Shown here: positions 14,789-23,336 of the stretch, piece after piece
Layout of the letters: each line of letters opens with the position of its first letter
Numbering within the stretch: the first letter of the stretch is position 1
NCBI GenBank assembly: GCA_031261345.1
Contig: JAISKC010000030.1
Span: 1 to 34,687, forward strand
DNA: 34,687 bases
Direction: 5' to 3'
Source: Eubacteriales Family XIII. Incertae Sedis bacterium
GTDB taxonomy: Bacteria > Bacillota > Clostridia > Peptostreptococcales > Anaerovoracaceae
The notes under the pieces: model-generated
The model's input: the letters and a program-made list of their open reading frames with translations, nothing else
Database searches by the model: none
Told to the model about the DNA's origin: nothing
Translations under genes and position numbers: made by a program

Positions 14789-16033
14789 TTATATGCGGGA
14801 ATTTTTCAAATATTCCGCCAGCTTTTTCCACGCTTCCTGCGTCGCATTGAATTCCATGAAATGCTTCTCCACGGCGGTATCGTATCTGTTGAGCTCGTCC
14901 AGTATTTTCATAAATCTCAAATCGTCGAAATAGTCGCTGAGTTTCGGCAGCGTGGCGGTGAGATTTTCACGCATGAGATCGATAGTTTCCGCGTATTCAT
15001 CGCGTCTCGTGATGTATAGAAGCAGTGGTTTGTAACGAACCCAACCGATACAGGCCGAGTAAAAACGGGCGACGATTTTCTTCGATTTTGCGGAAATATG
15101 CGAGAGCTTTTCCGGAAGCACGCCCTCAAGCAGGGTGGTGTATAGCGAAAAGCCGTCATGGAAAGTGTAGCATGGAACCGAAAGCACCGTGCTATCAGAC
15201 AAACAGGTGCTCAAAAATGTGTCTTCGCCTCTCGCGGAAGGCGGATTGTAAAATGCGCTCAAGCCACTGGGATCTCGCAGATTGATGCACAGATTTGAAC
15301 CCGAAATGAACTTCTTCTTTCCGACTTCCAAAACCTCGGTCGCCGCCCCGTCAAGAATCTCCGGCTCAGCATAAGTGATACTGCCACTTTCCATCAACTT
15401 GCGAATACTATCCCACGAGATGATGTCGTTGCTGATGGCCTCGATAAAAGTCTGAAAGTCCTTTTCTCCCATCTTTTCGTTGAAGGTCAAATTCGGAATG
15501 GGCGAAATGTATCCGCAGTGGTGCCCACAGGTGATGTCCGCCTCGTCTATCGACGCTAAATGCGTGGACAAAATCTGCTGCCCAATCCAATTTTCGCTGC
15601 CGCCACGCTCCTGCACAGCCAGAGGATATTCATCGTCGTCGAGAAACAATATGGCGTCCATACCCTGCTTTGCGGCCGCGTACAAAATGGCATTTCGCTT
15701 TCCCGCATAGCCTTTTTCAAAGAGCAAATCCGACTCCCGCTTGCTCAGCACGCCCCTCTGCTTCAGCAGTCTCGCCTCGGTCTGTATCGTAGTGCGGTCG
15801 ATGAAAACTATTTCGCTCAACATTTCCCTAAGCTCAATATTTATGTTCGTATAGTCTTTTCTCTGGGTGTTTCTGTATTCGAGATCATAGGCGACAAACA
15901 GGCTCAACTCGACCGATTCGCCTGCCGACAAAATGCGGCTTCCCCAGCACTTCAGGTAAGTAGCCAGTACATTACGAAAACTTTTTCTACCGGTAATGAA
16001 GCCGATTCCGACTTTTCGTGTAGATTTAATCAT
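14789..16033 (-). CDS. Glycosyltransferase-like protein (GT-A type)
   Basis: This 414-residue cytoplasmic protein has no membrane segment. The N-terminal half resembles a GT-A nucleotide-sugar domain: a first beta strand VGIGFITGR (8-16), a KRNAILYAA helix (112-120), and the acidic metal-binding triad in ILFLDDDEYP (Asp132-134). Further on, GSNLCINLRDPSG (about 244-256) and the following ARGEDTFLSTCL provide an acceptor-side GED motif, as in family 2 enzymes. The C-terminal ~120 residues are helical and of unknown role. AGGA lies nine bases before the ATG. Its neighbours are a sensor kinase upstream and the acidic membrane protein downstream. The substrate is unknown; modification of a surface polymer or protein is a plausible inference. 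Confidence 0.7.
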   Translation of the reverse strand: MIKSTRKVGIGFITGRKSFRNVLATYLKCWGSRILSAGESVELSLFVAYDLEYRNTQRKDYTNINIELREMLSEIVFIDRTTIQTEARLLKQRGVLSKRESDLLFEKGYAGKRNAILYAAAKQGMDAILFLDDDEYPLAVQERGGSENWIGQQILSTHLASIDEADITCGHHCGYISPIPNLTFNEKMGEKDFQTFIEAISNDIISWDSIRKLMESGSITYAEPEILDGAATEVLEVGKKKFISGSNLCINLRDPSGLSAFYNPPSARGEDTFLSTCLSDSTVLSVPCYTFHDGFSLYTTLLEGVLPEKLSHISAKSKKIVARFYSACIGWVRYKPLLLYITRRDEYAETIDLMRENLTATLPKLSDYFDDLRFMKILDELNRYDTAVEKHFMEFNATQEAWKKLAEYLKNSRI

Positions 16034-16118
16034 GCCAGTTCCTATCCGCCTGTCGGCTACGCTGAAACGGGCACGGTATTATATCAACGCTGTTGTGGGA
16101 ATATTCGGTGATACCATA

Positions 16119-17855
16119 TTATAGCATATATTGGCGTAATTTTTCCAAAACGATATCGAAATCCAAAGGCTTGCCGATGTGGTCGTTCATGCCGGAGGCT
16201 ATGCTCTTGTCGATGTCTTCCCTGAAAACGTTCGCCGTCATGGCGATGATAGGAATCTCCTTCGCCCTAGGCGTGCTTGATGCACGAATTCTTCGCGTCG
16301 CCTCGTATCCGTCCATCTCCGGCATCTGCAAATCCATGAATACCATGTCGTAGCGGTCGGGCTCTTTCAGGAACATACTCACGGCTTCAACACCGTTCAT
16401 CGCGCAATCGACAGAAATCTGCGTCGGCTCAAGCAATGCCATTACAATCTCCCTGTTTATCTCCACATCCTCCACGAGAAGAAGTTTGTAGCCGGAGAAA
16501 TCGTCAATGGGTCTCTTGAAAGTCTCCTCTGCGGAGATTTCCCCATCCATCTGAGGCCCCCTCGCCTTTCCGCGAGTAGCTTCGATTGTGAACGAGAATG
16601 TAGAACCTTTCCCCGGCGCAGAATTGATCCAAATGGTTCCGCCCATCATTTCAACGATGTGCTTCGATATTGCGAGACCCAATCCTGTGCCACCAAAATG
16701 TCTCGAGGTGCTGCTCTCCGCCTGATGGAATGAGGCAAAGAGATGCGCTTGCTGTTCGTCGCTTATGCCGATGCCAGTGTCTATCACATCTATCTGAATC
16801 GTGCAGACGCCCCTGTGCTCTTTGACGAGGTGGGTATCGAGTGAAACCTTCCCTCCTTCGGGCGTGAATTTGACCGCATTTGAAAGAAGGTTCATAATGA
16901 CCTGCGATAGGCGCTGGTCGTCCCCTATAAGGTTTCTGGGAATACTTGTGTCAATATTGACGCTGAAACTTTGATGTCGCTCTTCAACTCTGAAACTGAT
17001 GATGTTCGTAACGTTTTGGAGTATGCTTTCGAAGTCAAACTCTTCCGGCGAAAGTTCCATCTTGTTCGCTTCAATCTTCGACATGTCCAGAATATCGTTG
17101 ATGACTCCGAGCAGGTGGGCGGACGCCTCTTCAATCTTTTCAAAGGCATAATCCTTTTTTTCAATACTCTCCGCGGCTTCTCCGACGGAGGTCATTCCGA
17201 TAATGGCGTTCATGGGCGTGCGTATTTCGTGGCTCATATTTGCGAGAAAATCCGATTTTGCCTGCGATGCCGCCTCCGCTTCATGTTGTGCCTTCGCGTT
17301 CATTCTCGTGTGGAATTTGATGAGAAGACAGATGAAACCACTGACTATTATGAAAGCCACCGCAATGTCCGAATACAGCAGATCCTCCGTAGCAATCGGT
17401 GTAACCTTCACCAAATTCATGTTTTGCGCGATGAAACAGGCTACGCAAATTACGATATATATCGACATCATGATGTAGAACTCTTTGCCGTCAAGCAGGG
17501 TGGCCAAAAGCACCACACCCAAGAGAAAATATGCCAACATTCCGCTGTATATGCCGCCGCTCGTAAAAAAGATGAACGGGAACAGGACAAAGCAGGCCAT
17601 GCCCGATGTTACTATACTTCCAATCCTGTATTTGTGAGTTCTGTCAACCAAAATCAGTAGAATAATCAGACCGATCAACATTGCAAAGGTGGAGATGATG
17701 GATATAACCGACGAGGCTTGAAACGCGGTGCTCACAAATCCAAAGACGCTCACGCCTATACCGAGAATTGTGGATATATAGAAAAGCCTCACGTTGATGG
17801 GTGTTTCACTCGATATTATTTTTTCACTCAATAGGTTTTTGAACCAGCCATACAT
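16119..17855 (-). CDS. Hybrid sensor histidine kinase/response regulator
   Basis: This 578-residue membrane protein begins with about six hydrophobic helices (24-180) and little periplasmic sequence, so it probably senses a membrane or intracellular cue. A short coiled linker (184-200) leads to the HisKA dimerisation domain with phospho-acceptor His209 in [11 protein letters not shown], and then the HATPase domain with the N box (NLLSNAVKF, 322-330), DTGIGI (359-364) and GGTGLGL (388-394). A receiver domain follows (about 455-578) with acidic residues Glu462 and Asp463, phospho-acceptor Asp508 ([10 protein letters not shown]) and Lys562. No output domain or Hpt domain is fused and no separate regulator lies next to it, so the downstream partner is unknown. 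The ATG at 17855 is preceded by GGGGGA; a TTG at 17879 is less likely. Confidence 0.93.
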   Translation of the reverse strand: MYGWFKNLLSEKIISSETPINVRLFYISTILGIGVSVFGFVSTAFQASSVISIISTFAMLIGLIILLILVDRTHKYRIGSIVTSGMACFVLFPFIFFTSGGIYSGMLAYFLLGVVLLATLLDGKEFYIMMSIYIVICVACFIAQNMNLVKVTPIATEDLLYSDIAVAFIIVSGFICLLIKFHTRMNAKAQHEAEAASQAKSDFLANMSHEIRTPMNAIIGMTSVGEAAESIEKKDYAFEKIEEASAHLLGVINDILDMSKIEANKMELSPEEFDFESILQNVTNIISFRVEERHQSFSVNIDTSIPRNLIGDDQRLSQVIMNLLSNAVKFTPEGGKVSLDTHLVKEHRGVCTIQIDVIDTGIGISDEQQAHLFASFHQAESSTSRHFGGTGLGLAISKHIVEMMGGTIWINSAPGKGSTFSFTIEATRGKARGPQMDGEISAEETFKRPIDDFSGYKLLLVEDVEINREIVMALLEPTQISVDCAMNGVEAVSMFLKEPDRYDMVFMDLQMPEMDGYEATRRIRASSTPRAKEIPIIAMTANVFREDIDKSIASGMNDHIGKPLDFDIVLEKLRQYML

Positions 17856-17939
17856 AGATGTTTCCCCCAATTGCCCCAATATATTATTACTTCAATACTA
17901 TATATATACCCAAAAAAAAGCAATTGAAACATTTATTAG

Positions 17940-17956
17940 CGTAAAATTTGTGTAAA
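17940..17956 (-). promoter_or_regulatory. PhoP-box-like direct repeat (TTTACA-N5-TTTACG) upstream of the sensor kinase
   Basis: On the minus strand TTTACA CAAAT TTTACG lies 85 bases before the kinase start and 17 bases after the sigma-factor stop. It differs from the site at 580-596 at only two of 17 positions. The 11-base period fits an OmpR/PhoB-type regulator. Confidence 0.45.
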
Positions 17957-17973
17957 GTTTGTGTGAAGGGGCA

Positions 17974-19140
17974 CTACGATTTGCCGATTTCAAATTCCCT
18001 TGTCATCGTTACTACGTTTTGGTTTTCGTCCTCTATGTGGTAGGTGAGCGTGTAGGGGCCGGTTTGATCGGCGTCCTTGAGCTCCTTGAACTCAGCTGAA
18101 ACCTCGGAGCCGTCTCCTGTGAAAAGTGTTTGACCTGAGGAAGCCTCATCTATCTGCCAAGTGATATTTGTCTCGGCCAAGACAAAAGCGTCCCCGATGA
18201 TTGTCGCCGAATCCGGATTTTGATGTCCGCAGTTGCAATCGCCACCCTGAAAAGCTATGCTGTCCACAGCCTCGAGTAGCTGCGAAGGAACGGCAGCACT
18301 TTCGGTGACAAGCGTTGTGCTGGCGATCTCGGGAGCTTCGTTGTAGTGCGTTACCGCAAATAGGGCCCCGCCAGAAATGACGGAAACCACCACTACCGCC
18401 GAAACGATCTTTGCAGCAAGAGTGCCCTTGGCCGCTCCGGAAAACTTCACGGCACCGGTGGCCGCAGCGGCTTTTGCGTTGAACGCGGCGAGAGCCTGTG
18501 CGGTTATCTGCTCCGATGCCTGCTGCTCAAGCACGCGGGAAATCACCGACACAGGAGCCACCGCGCCAAGCATCTTATTCATTTCTCCGCCTTCTTCCAA
18601 TCTATCCTTCATCATTTTCCTCGCCTTTGTGATAAGACTCGACACGCTTTTCTCTTCAACGCCCTTGATGTTTGCAATTTCCTTCTGGCTCAGCCCATCA
18701 TAGTAATACATGAATATCGCTTCACGTTTCGCAAGCGGAAGACTCATGATGACATCGTAGAGCTTTTTGCTGAGCTCCTTGTTCTCGACATACTTTTCGG
18801 GGATAAAATCATCGTCTTCGTCCGCGATGGAAATAGCCTCGTCTTCAATATCAATTTCTGTGCCGCGCCTCTGCCTCTTTTTCAGGATATCCATACAGCA
18901 ATTATTCAAGATGCGATATATCCAGACGTTGACCGCCTCGGCAGTTTGAAGTTTGCCAAAATATCTGCACATCTTGAGCATCGCTTCCTGCGTGGCATCT
19001 TCAGCATCTTCCATATTGCTGAGCATACCAAACGCCGTGAAGAGCATCTCTTTCGACTTCTCCTCACAAAGCTGATTGAAAGCCTCTCTGCTCCCTCTCA
19101 TAGCCTTTCGCGCTAATTCAACTATTTCCGGCCTTGCCAT
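17974..19140 (-). CDS. ECF sigma factor fused to a membrane anchor and extracellular domain
   Basis: Residues 1-95 are sigma region 2, including the -10-binding helix around EDAEDATQEAMLKMCRY (44-60). Region 4 spans about 125-182, with a helix-turn-helix LSQKEIANIKGVEEKSVSSLI (150-170). Both are normal for an ECF sigma factor, which directs RNA polymerase to stress or envelope promoters. The protein does not stop there: an alanine-rich linker (200-240), a transmembrane helix (about 244-264) and a ~120-residue outer domain follow. The outer domain has a CNCGHQNP motif (Cys302, Cys304) and ends in an Ig-like strand pattern (GPYTLTYHIEDENQNVVTMTREFEI). This is a built-in membrane tether in place of a separate anti-sigma factor. 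No anti-sigma gene is adjacent. GGGGA lies about 10 bases before the ATG. Confidence 0.85.
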   Translation of the reverse strand: MARPEIVELARKAMRGSREAFNQLCEEKSKEMLFTAFGMLSNMEDAEDATQEAMLKMCRYFGKLQTAEAVNVWIYRILNNCCMDILKKRQRRGTEIDIEDEAISIADEDDDFIPEKYVENKELSKKLYDVIMSLPLAKREAIFMYYYDGLSQKEIANIKGVEEKSVSSLITKARKMMKDRLEEGGEMNKMLGAVAPVSVISRVLEQQASEQITAQALAAFNAKAAAATGAVKFSGAAKGTLAAKIVSAVVVVSVISGGALFAVTHYNEAPEIASTTLVTESAAVPSQLLEAVDSIAFQGGDCNCGHQNPDSATIIGDAFVLAETNITWQIDEASSGQTLFTGDGSEVSAEFKELKDADQTGPYTLTYHIEDENQNVVTMTREFEIGKS

Positions 19141-19209
19141 TAATTACTTTTCCCCTACCCCTTATAATACAGACGGCCTACGCCGCCAAAACACGTCCAA
19201 ATTACAAAA

Positions 19210-20310
19210 TCAATTCGTAGAATTTTCTCCCTCGTTCTTGTTCCAGTCCCATATGAGGATCATGATGAAGACCATTGCGATGACGAATAGACCGCCGGAC
19301 TCGACGTAGTGAGCCCTGCTGAAAGATATGGCGGAAATCCCCATGACTCCGCTGACACCGTAGAGCATGAGGACGGAACGCCGCTGACCCATGCCTATCC
19401 GAGCGAGCTGGTGGTGAAGATGCCCCTTGTCGGGCTCAAAGATGGAGCGGCCGTGGGCCATTCTCCTGATCATCGCAAATCCGACATCGAAAATCGGCAC
19501 GGCGAGCACGAGCATAGGCATAGCGGTCGCCATGATTGTAGCGCCCTTCGCCGGTCCTATTATCGAGATGGAGGCGAGTATGAAACCGAGGAACATCGAC
19601 CCGCTGTCGCCCATGAAGACCTTCGCGGGATAGAAGTTGAACGGCAAAAATCCGATAGCCGAGCCAGCCAAAGCCATCATCGAAAAAGTTACTACATAAA
19701 ATCCGTGGATATAGGCCGCATAAGCGATGGCGAGCGACGCGATGGCCGCAACTCCTGCCGCGAGCCCATCGAGTCCGTCTATCAGGTTGATCGTGTTCGT
19801 GATGAGCACTATCCAGACGACGGTGATGAGGAAACTGAGAATGATGCCGCCGGCCTGATCCTGCTGAAACTGTATGCCTAAAATGTTGATGGCGGGGATC
19901 CTGATTCCGAGTATGAAAGCGACGGCTGCGCAGCCTATTTGCCCGACCAATTTGAGGAGCGCCCGCATGTTGATGAGGTCGTCAACCACACCCACAAGAT
20001 AGATCAAAAGCCCGCCCAATAGGACGGCTGTCAGTTTCTCAGTAACGAGCGGGGTGCCGACGAGGATTTCATATTTCACTAAAATGTAGTCCTTGCAGAT
20101 GAGGAGCGTTACCATGAAGGCGATGAAAATAGCCATTCCGCCAAATCTCGGAATGGGCTTTTCGTGCATTCTGCGCTCGTCGCTCGGGATGTCGATTGCA
20201 CCGATTTTGCGTGCGAAAACAATCGAAACCGGCGTCATCACAAGGCAGATGATGAGAGGCAAAAGCAGGCAAGCGAACGATATTAGTCTGACTGTTGCCA
20301 AGTCTGACAT
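19210..20310 (-). CDS. tagO: Undecaprenyl-phosphate N-acetylglucosaminyl-1-phosphate transferase (TagO/WecA family)
   Basis: This 366-residue integral membrane enzyme has about ten to eleven helices and links a sugar-1-phosphate to undecaprenyl phosphate, the first step of teichoic acid or related wall-polymer synthesis. Family signatures are VGVVDD (106-111, metal-binding aspartates), [10 protein letters not shown] (175-184), [10 protein letters not shown] (233-242) and the cytoplasmic GHLHHQL (296-302) typical of the WecA/TagO branch rather than MraY. It starts one base after the stop of comEB, so the two are translated together; comEB-tagO is a common Firmicute pairing. The sugar is most likely GlcNAc by family, which sequence alone does not prove. 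Confidence 0.94.
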   Translation of the reverse strand: MSDLATVRLISFACLLLPLIICLVMTPVSIVFARKIGAIDIPSDERRMHEKPIPRFGGMAIFIAFMVTLLICKDYILVKYEILVGTPLVTEKLTAVLLGGLLIYLVGVVDDLINMRALLKLVGQIGCAAVAFILGIRIPAINILGIQFQQDQAGGIILSFLITVVWIVLITNTINLIDGLDGLAAGVAAIASLAIAYAAYIHGFYVVTFSMMALAGSAIGFLPFNFYPAKVFMGDSGSMFLGFILASISIIGPAKGATIMATAMPMLVLAVPIFDVGFAMIRRMAHGRSIFEPDKGHLHHQLARIGMGQRRSVLMLYGVSGVMGISAISFSRAHYVESGGLFVIAMVFIMILIWDWNKNEGENSTN

Positions 20311-20311
20311 T

Positions 20312-20773
20312 CTAGTCCTCGGTCTCCGGTTCTATGTATACGATGGAGAGACCGGCTTCGCCGAGAATTTCCACGGCATATTCGTCGGGATAGCCCTCTG
20401 CGACTATTATCTTTTTGATACCCGCGTTGATGATCATCTTTGCGCATATGACGCAGGGCTGATGTGTGATGTAGATGGTCGCACCCTCGATACTGTGTCC
20501 GAACGAGGCGGCCTGAATGATGGCATTTTGCTCTGCGTGCAGAGCCCTACAGAGTTCATGCCTCTGCCCCGATGGGATTCCGAGCTCAACTCTGAGGCAG
20601 CCTCCCTTCTCTGCGCAGTGAAGGAGCCCTCTCGGTGCTCCGTTGTACCCCGACGCGATGATGTGCTTGTCCTGCACTATCACGGCTCCAACCTGCCGCT
20701 TGAGGCAAGTTGACCTTTCCGCTGTCAGTTTTGCAATACCCATGAAGTATTCGTCCCATGATGGTCTCGCCAT
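20312..20773 (-). CDS. comEB: dCMP deaminase (ComEB family)
   Basis: This 153-residue cytidine/deoxycytidylate deaminase converts dCMP to dUMP, feeding thymidylate synthesis. The zinc site is complete: HAEQNAI with His79 and catalytic Glu81, and PCVIC with Cys107 and Cys110. The N-terminal SGYNGAPRG (41-49) is the substrate loop of dCMP deaminases. The start is ATG at 20773, with GGAGG about eight bases upstream; an ATG six codons earlier has no site. The name ComEB comes from the B. subtilis comE operon, where it is not needed for competence. It lies between a c-di-GMP phosphodiesterase and tagO with tight spacing. Confidence 0.94.
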   Translation of the reverse strand: MARPSWDEYFMGIAKLTAERSTCLKRQVGAVIVQDKHIIASGYNGAPRGLLHCAEKGGCLRVELGIPSGQRHELCRALHAEQNAIIQAASFGHSIEGATIYITHQPCVICAKMIINAGIKKIIVAEGYPDEYAVEILGEAGLSIVYIEPETED

Positions 20774-20794
20774 TTTGTTTTCCTCCCGCATTTC

Positions 20795-22519
20795 CTAAAG
20801 TTCAGCCCAAATTTCGTCCGGCTGCTTGAATTTGTCTATCATCTGTCCGAGTTCCTCAGATGGCAGGGGCTTTGCAAACAGATAGCCCTGAAGGTAATCG
20901 GCACCGTTTTTCAGTAATTCCTGAAGCTGTTCCTTTGTTTCTACACCCTCGGCTATGAGCTTCATCTTTGCCTCATGAGCCATGTCCACGAGCACCTTCG
21001 AGAGGAACTTCTGATAGTCATCGTGTGCTATGTCGTCGATGAATTCCTTCTCGGTCTTGAGAATAGACACGGGCAAATTCTTCAGATTGTTGAAGTTTGA
21101 GTAACCGGTGCCAAAATCGTCAAGAGCCATCTTTATCTCCAGAGACTTCAGCCGCTCGATGGTCGTCTGCTCGTAGTCATTCTCGCTCAAATCCTGCGAC
21201 TCCGTCACCTCAAGCGAAAGATTCTGCCCTGGGAATTTGTGCTTTTGAAGCGAAATCAAAACGTTGTTTATCAGCGTTTCGTCGCTCATTTGCGAAGGCG
21301 ACAGATTGACATCGAGGAAGAAATCGTCGATGAACTGCAACTCCAGCTCCGAGCAAATCCTGATGGCGGTATCGAGCACCCAATATCCGAGCTTGTTGAT
21401 GACGCCTATCTGCTCTGCTATCCTGATGAACACGAGAGGCGGCACTCTGCCAAACTCCGGACTATCCCATCTGCAGAGAGCTTCGAGACCAACCCAGATA
21501 TGCTTTTCGGCATCCACAATCGGCTGGAAGTAGACATCGAAGCCAATCATACCCTCCTGTACGCAATTTTTCAGGCTGACTTCAAGCTGAAGATCCCGCC
21601 TGAGTATTTCGTCCATATCCGAATTGTAGACGGCGACGCTCTGAGTCTTCTTTGAAATATCGAGCGTCCTGTCGATGATGGACAAAATGTCGCTCGTGCT
21701 CGAAAAGCCGAGTCTGCCGTCAACGACACAAACCGCAATTCGACAGGAAATAGTCGTCAGGCCATCGCCGAGAACGACCTCCCAAGGCTCCTGAAATCGC
21801 TCGCTCAACCTATCGGCCAGTCCGCTCGCACTTATCATATCAGCATTATCAAAAAGCAGACAAAACTGGTCGCTGTCCACCCTATAAACCTCATAATTCT
21901 GCATATCAAAACTTCTAATCCAGTCGATAACGGTCTCAAGCAGAGCATCGACGACCGTCCGCCCGTAGGCATCGTTGATATATCGCAGTGAAATATAGTC
22001 AAAGGAGATGATGCAGTAATTCCCGCCCGGTCTCTCCTTCAAATCCAGTTCCATCTTTAGTCTGTTCGGTATGTTCATGCGACGGTCAAAGTAGGCCAGA
22101 TGCGAAAGCTCCTCCCTGAGAAGTTTTTCGCTACTCGTGTCGATGATGGTGATGATGTGAGCTTGCCGACCGTCGATCCAATCGATACCCTGCCCCGTGC
22201 ACTTGCCCCAGATGCCCAGCGTCGGATTGTAGAATTCGGTCGTGTTCGGTCCCAAATCGGGACAGCCCGTCCCGTCGAGATCCATGTCCCTCGGACAGTC
22301 TTCGCAGCGTCCACCGTCCTCGCCGGTTACGTATTCCCAACACTTCCGGCCCTCCATCTGCTCAACGGAAACGCCAACATTACTGGCATAGTAATCATTG
22401 ACCATGAGAATTTCGTCCGTATTATAATCCACAACGTAGATATAGACAGCCGCCGAATCGACAAACTTCCTCAGCGCTGCCGCACTATCACTGCTTACTA
22501 AAGTGGTCATATCTTTCAT
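20795..22519 (-). CDS. Cyclic-di-GMP phosphodiesterase: PAS, degenerate GGDEF, EAL
   Basis: This 574-residue soluble protein has an N-terminal PAS-like domain (about 14-130) with a cluster of cysteines (60, 72, 75, 86, 107), suggesting metal or redox sensing. A GGDEF-like domain follows (about 140-300) whose active-site signature is replaced by VDSDQF (214-219), so it should not make c-di-GMP. The EAL domain (about 312-570) keeps the catalytic set: Glu346 in LEAL, Asn405 (DVNLS), Glu437 (LEVTES), Asp467-Asp468 (DDFGTG), Lys488, Glu524 (AEGVET) and Gln544 (LQGY). It should therefore cleave c-di-GMP to pGpG. Its ATG follows directly after the truA stop (TAG-ATG), so it belongs to the long repair/purine transcript. 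No diguanylate cyclase is visible in the window. Confidence 0.93.
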   Translation of the reverse strand: MKDMTTLVSSDSAAALRKFVDSAAVYIYVVDYNTDEILMVNDYYASNVGVSVEQMEGRKCWEYVTGEDGGRCEDCPRDMDLDGTGCPDLGPNTTEFYNPTLGIWGKCTGQGIDWIDGRQAHIITIIDTSSEKLLREELSHLAYFDRRMNIPNRLKMELDLKERPGGNYCIISFDYISLRYINDAYGRTVVDALLETVIDWIRSFDMQNYEVYRVDSDQFCLLFDNADMISASGLADRLSERFQEPWEVVLGDGLTTISCRIAVCVVDGRLGFSSTSDILSIIDRTLDISKKTQSVAVYNSDMDEILRRDLQLEVSLKNCVQEGMIGFDVYFQPIVDAEKHIWVGLEALCRWDSPEFGRVPPLVFIRIAEQIGVINKLGYWVLDTAIRICSELELQFIDDFFLDVNLSPSQMSDETLINNVLISLQKHKFPGQNLSLEVTESQDLSENDYEQTTIERLKSLEIKMALDDFGTGYSNFNNLKNLPVSILKTEKEFIDDIAHDDYQKFLSKVLVDMAHEAKMKLIAEGVETKEQLQELLKNGADYLQGYLFAKPLPSEELGQMIDKFKQPDEIWAEL

Positions 22520-23335
22520 CTATCGCCCCTCGCTATTATAGTATACCTCAAACAAATAAAGTCCGCACGGGGAAGCCGTCGGCCCCGCAAACGTCCGATC
22601 CTTCGCCCCGATGATCTTCTTTATGTCCGCTGAGGATTTCCGCCCTCGCCCCACTTCAAGCAGGGTGCCCACTATTATTCTTACCATATTATACAGGAAA
22701 CCGTCGCCCGTTACAGTAACAAGTAATTCTTTGCAGGTATTTCCTTTCGTGTCCATTCGCGTCCGCTCACCGATGGTGAGGGCCGATATAGTCCTGACCG
22801 TGTTTTCGATGATTTGGCTGCCGGCCGCCTGAAACGAGGCGAAGTCGTGAGTGCCGACAAAGTCCTTGGCCGCTTCCTGCATAGCCGGAATATCAAGGGA
22901 GTAATTAACAGGCAGCAAGTAATTTCGCAGAAAGATATCAGTGCTGTCATAGAGAGCGGAGCGAACGTGGGCCCCGACCCGCAATCCATCAAGGGCAATC
23001 CTATAAATATAGGTCTTGCCCACCGCGTCGTATCGCGCATGGAAATCCGGTGCCTCTTCCCTTGCCCAGACTATTTTAACATCCTTCAAAATGTTGTTTG
23101 CAGCAACGGGAATCCTATCCACGGGTATAGCGGAATTCAAAGGAAAAGTCGCGTGTTGGCCGTAAGCATGCACACCAGCATCGGTCCTCGACGTTCCGTG
23201 AACGTGGATTTCTTCCGCACAGACGAGCGACAGAACCTCTTCGACCACAGCCTGCACCGTGCGAACATTCGGCTGAAACTGCCAACCGTGAAACCCCGAC
23301 CCGTCGTATTCAATTTTGATATGTATATTTCTCAC
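22520..23335 (-). CDS. truA: tRNA pseudouridine synthase A
   Basis: This 271-residue enzyme converts uridines 38-40 of the tRNA anticodon arm to pseudouridine. The catalytic aspartate is Asp52 in GTSRTDAGVHA (47-57), the canonical TruA motif. The N-terminal IKIEYDGSGFHGWQFQ and C-terminal FLYNMVRIIVGTL strands are also typical. The start is a GTG at 23335, one base after the ligA stop, with AAGGA about eight bases upstream in the end of ligA; no ATG fits. Longer upstream readings overlap ligA and are not needed. It is followed without a gap by the phosphodiesterase gene. Confidence 0.95.
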   Translation of the reverse strand: MRNIHIKIEYDGSGFHGWQFQPNVRTVQAVVEEVLSLVCAEEIHVHGTSRTDAGVHAYGQHATFPLNSAIPVDRIPVAANNILKDVKIVWAREEAPDFHARYDAVGKTYIYRIALDGLRVGAHVRSALYDSTDIFLRNYLLPVNYSLDIPAMQEAAKDFVGTHDFASFQAAGSQIIENTVRTISALTIGERTRMDTKGNTCKELLVTVTGDGFLYNMVRIIVGTLLEVGRGRKSSADIKKIIGAKDRTFAGPTASPCGLYLFEVYYNSEGR

Positions 23336-23336
23336 A

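Noticed and set aside
19172-19187. Short GC hairpin between tagO and the sigma-factor gene as a terminator
   Set aside because: The six-base stem is not followed by a T-run on the transcribed strand, so termination is not supported.
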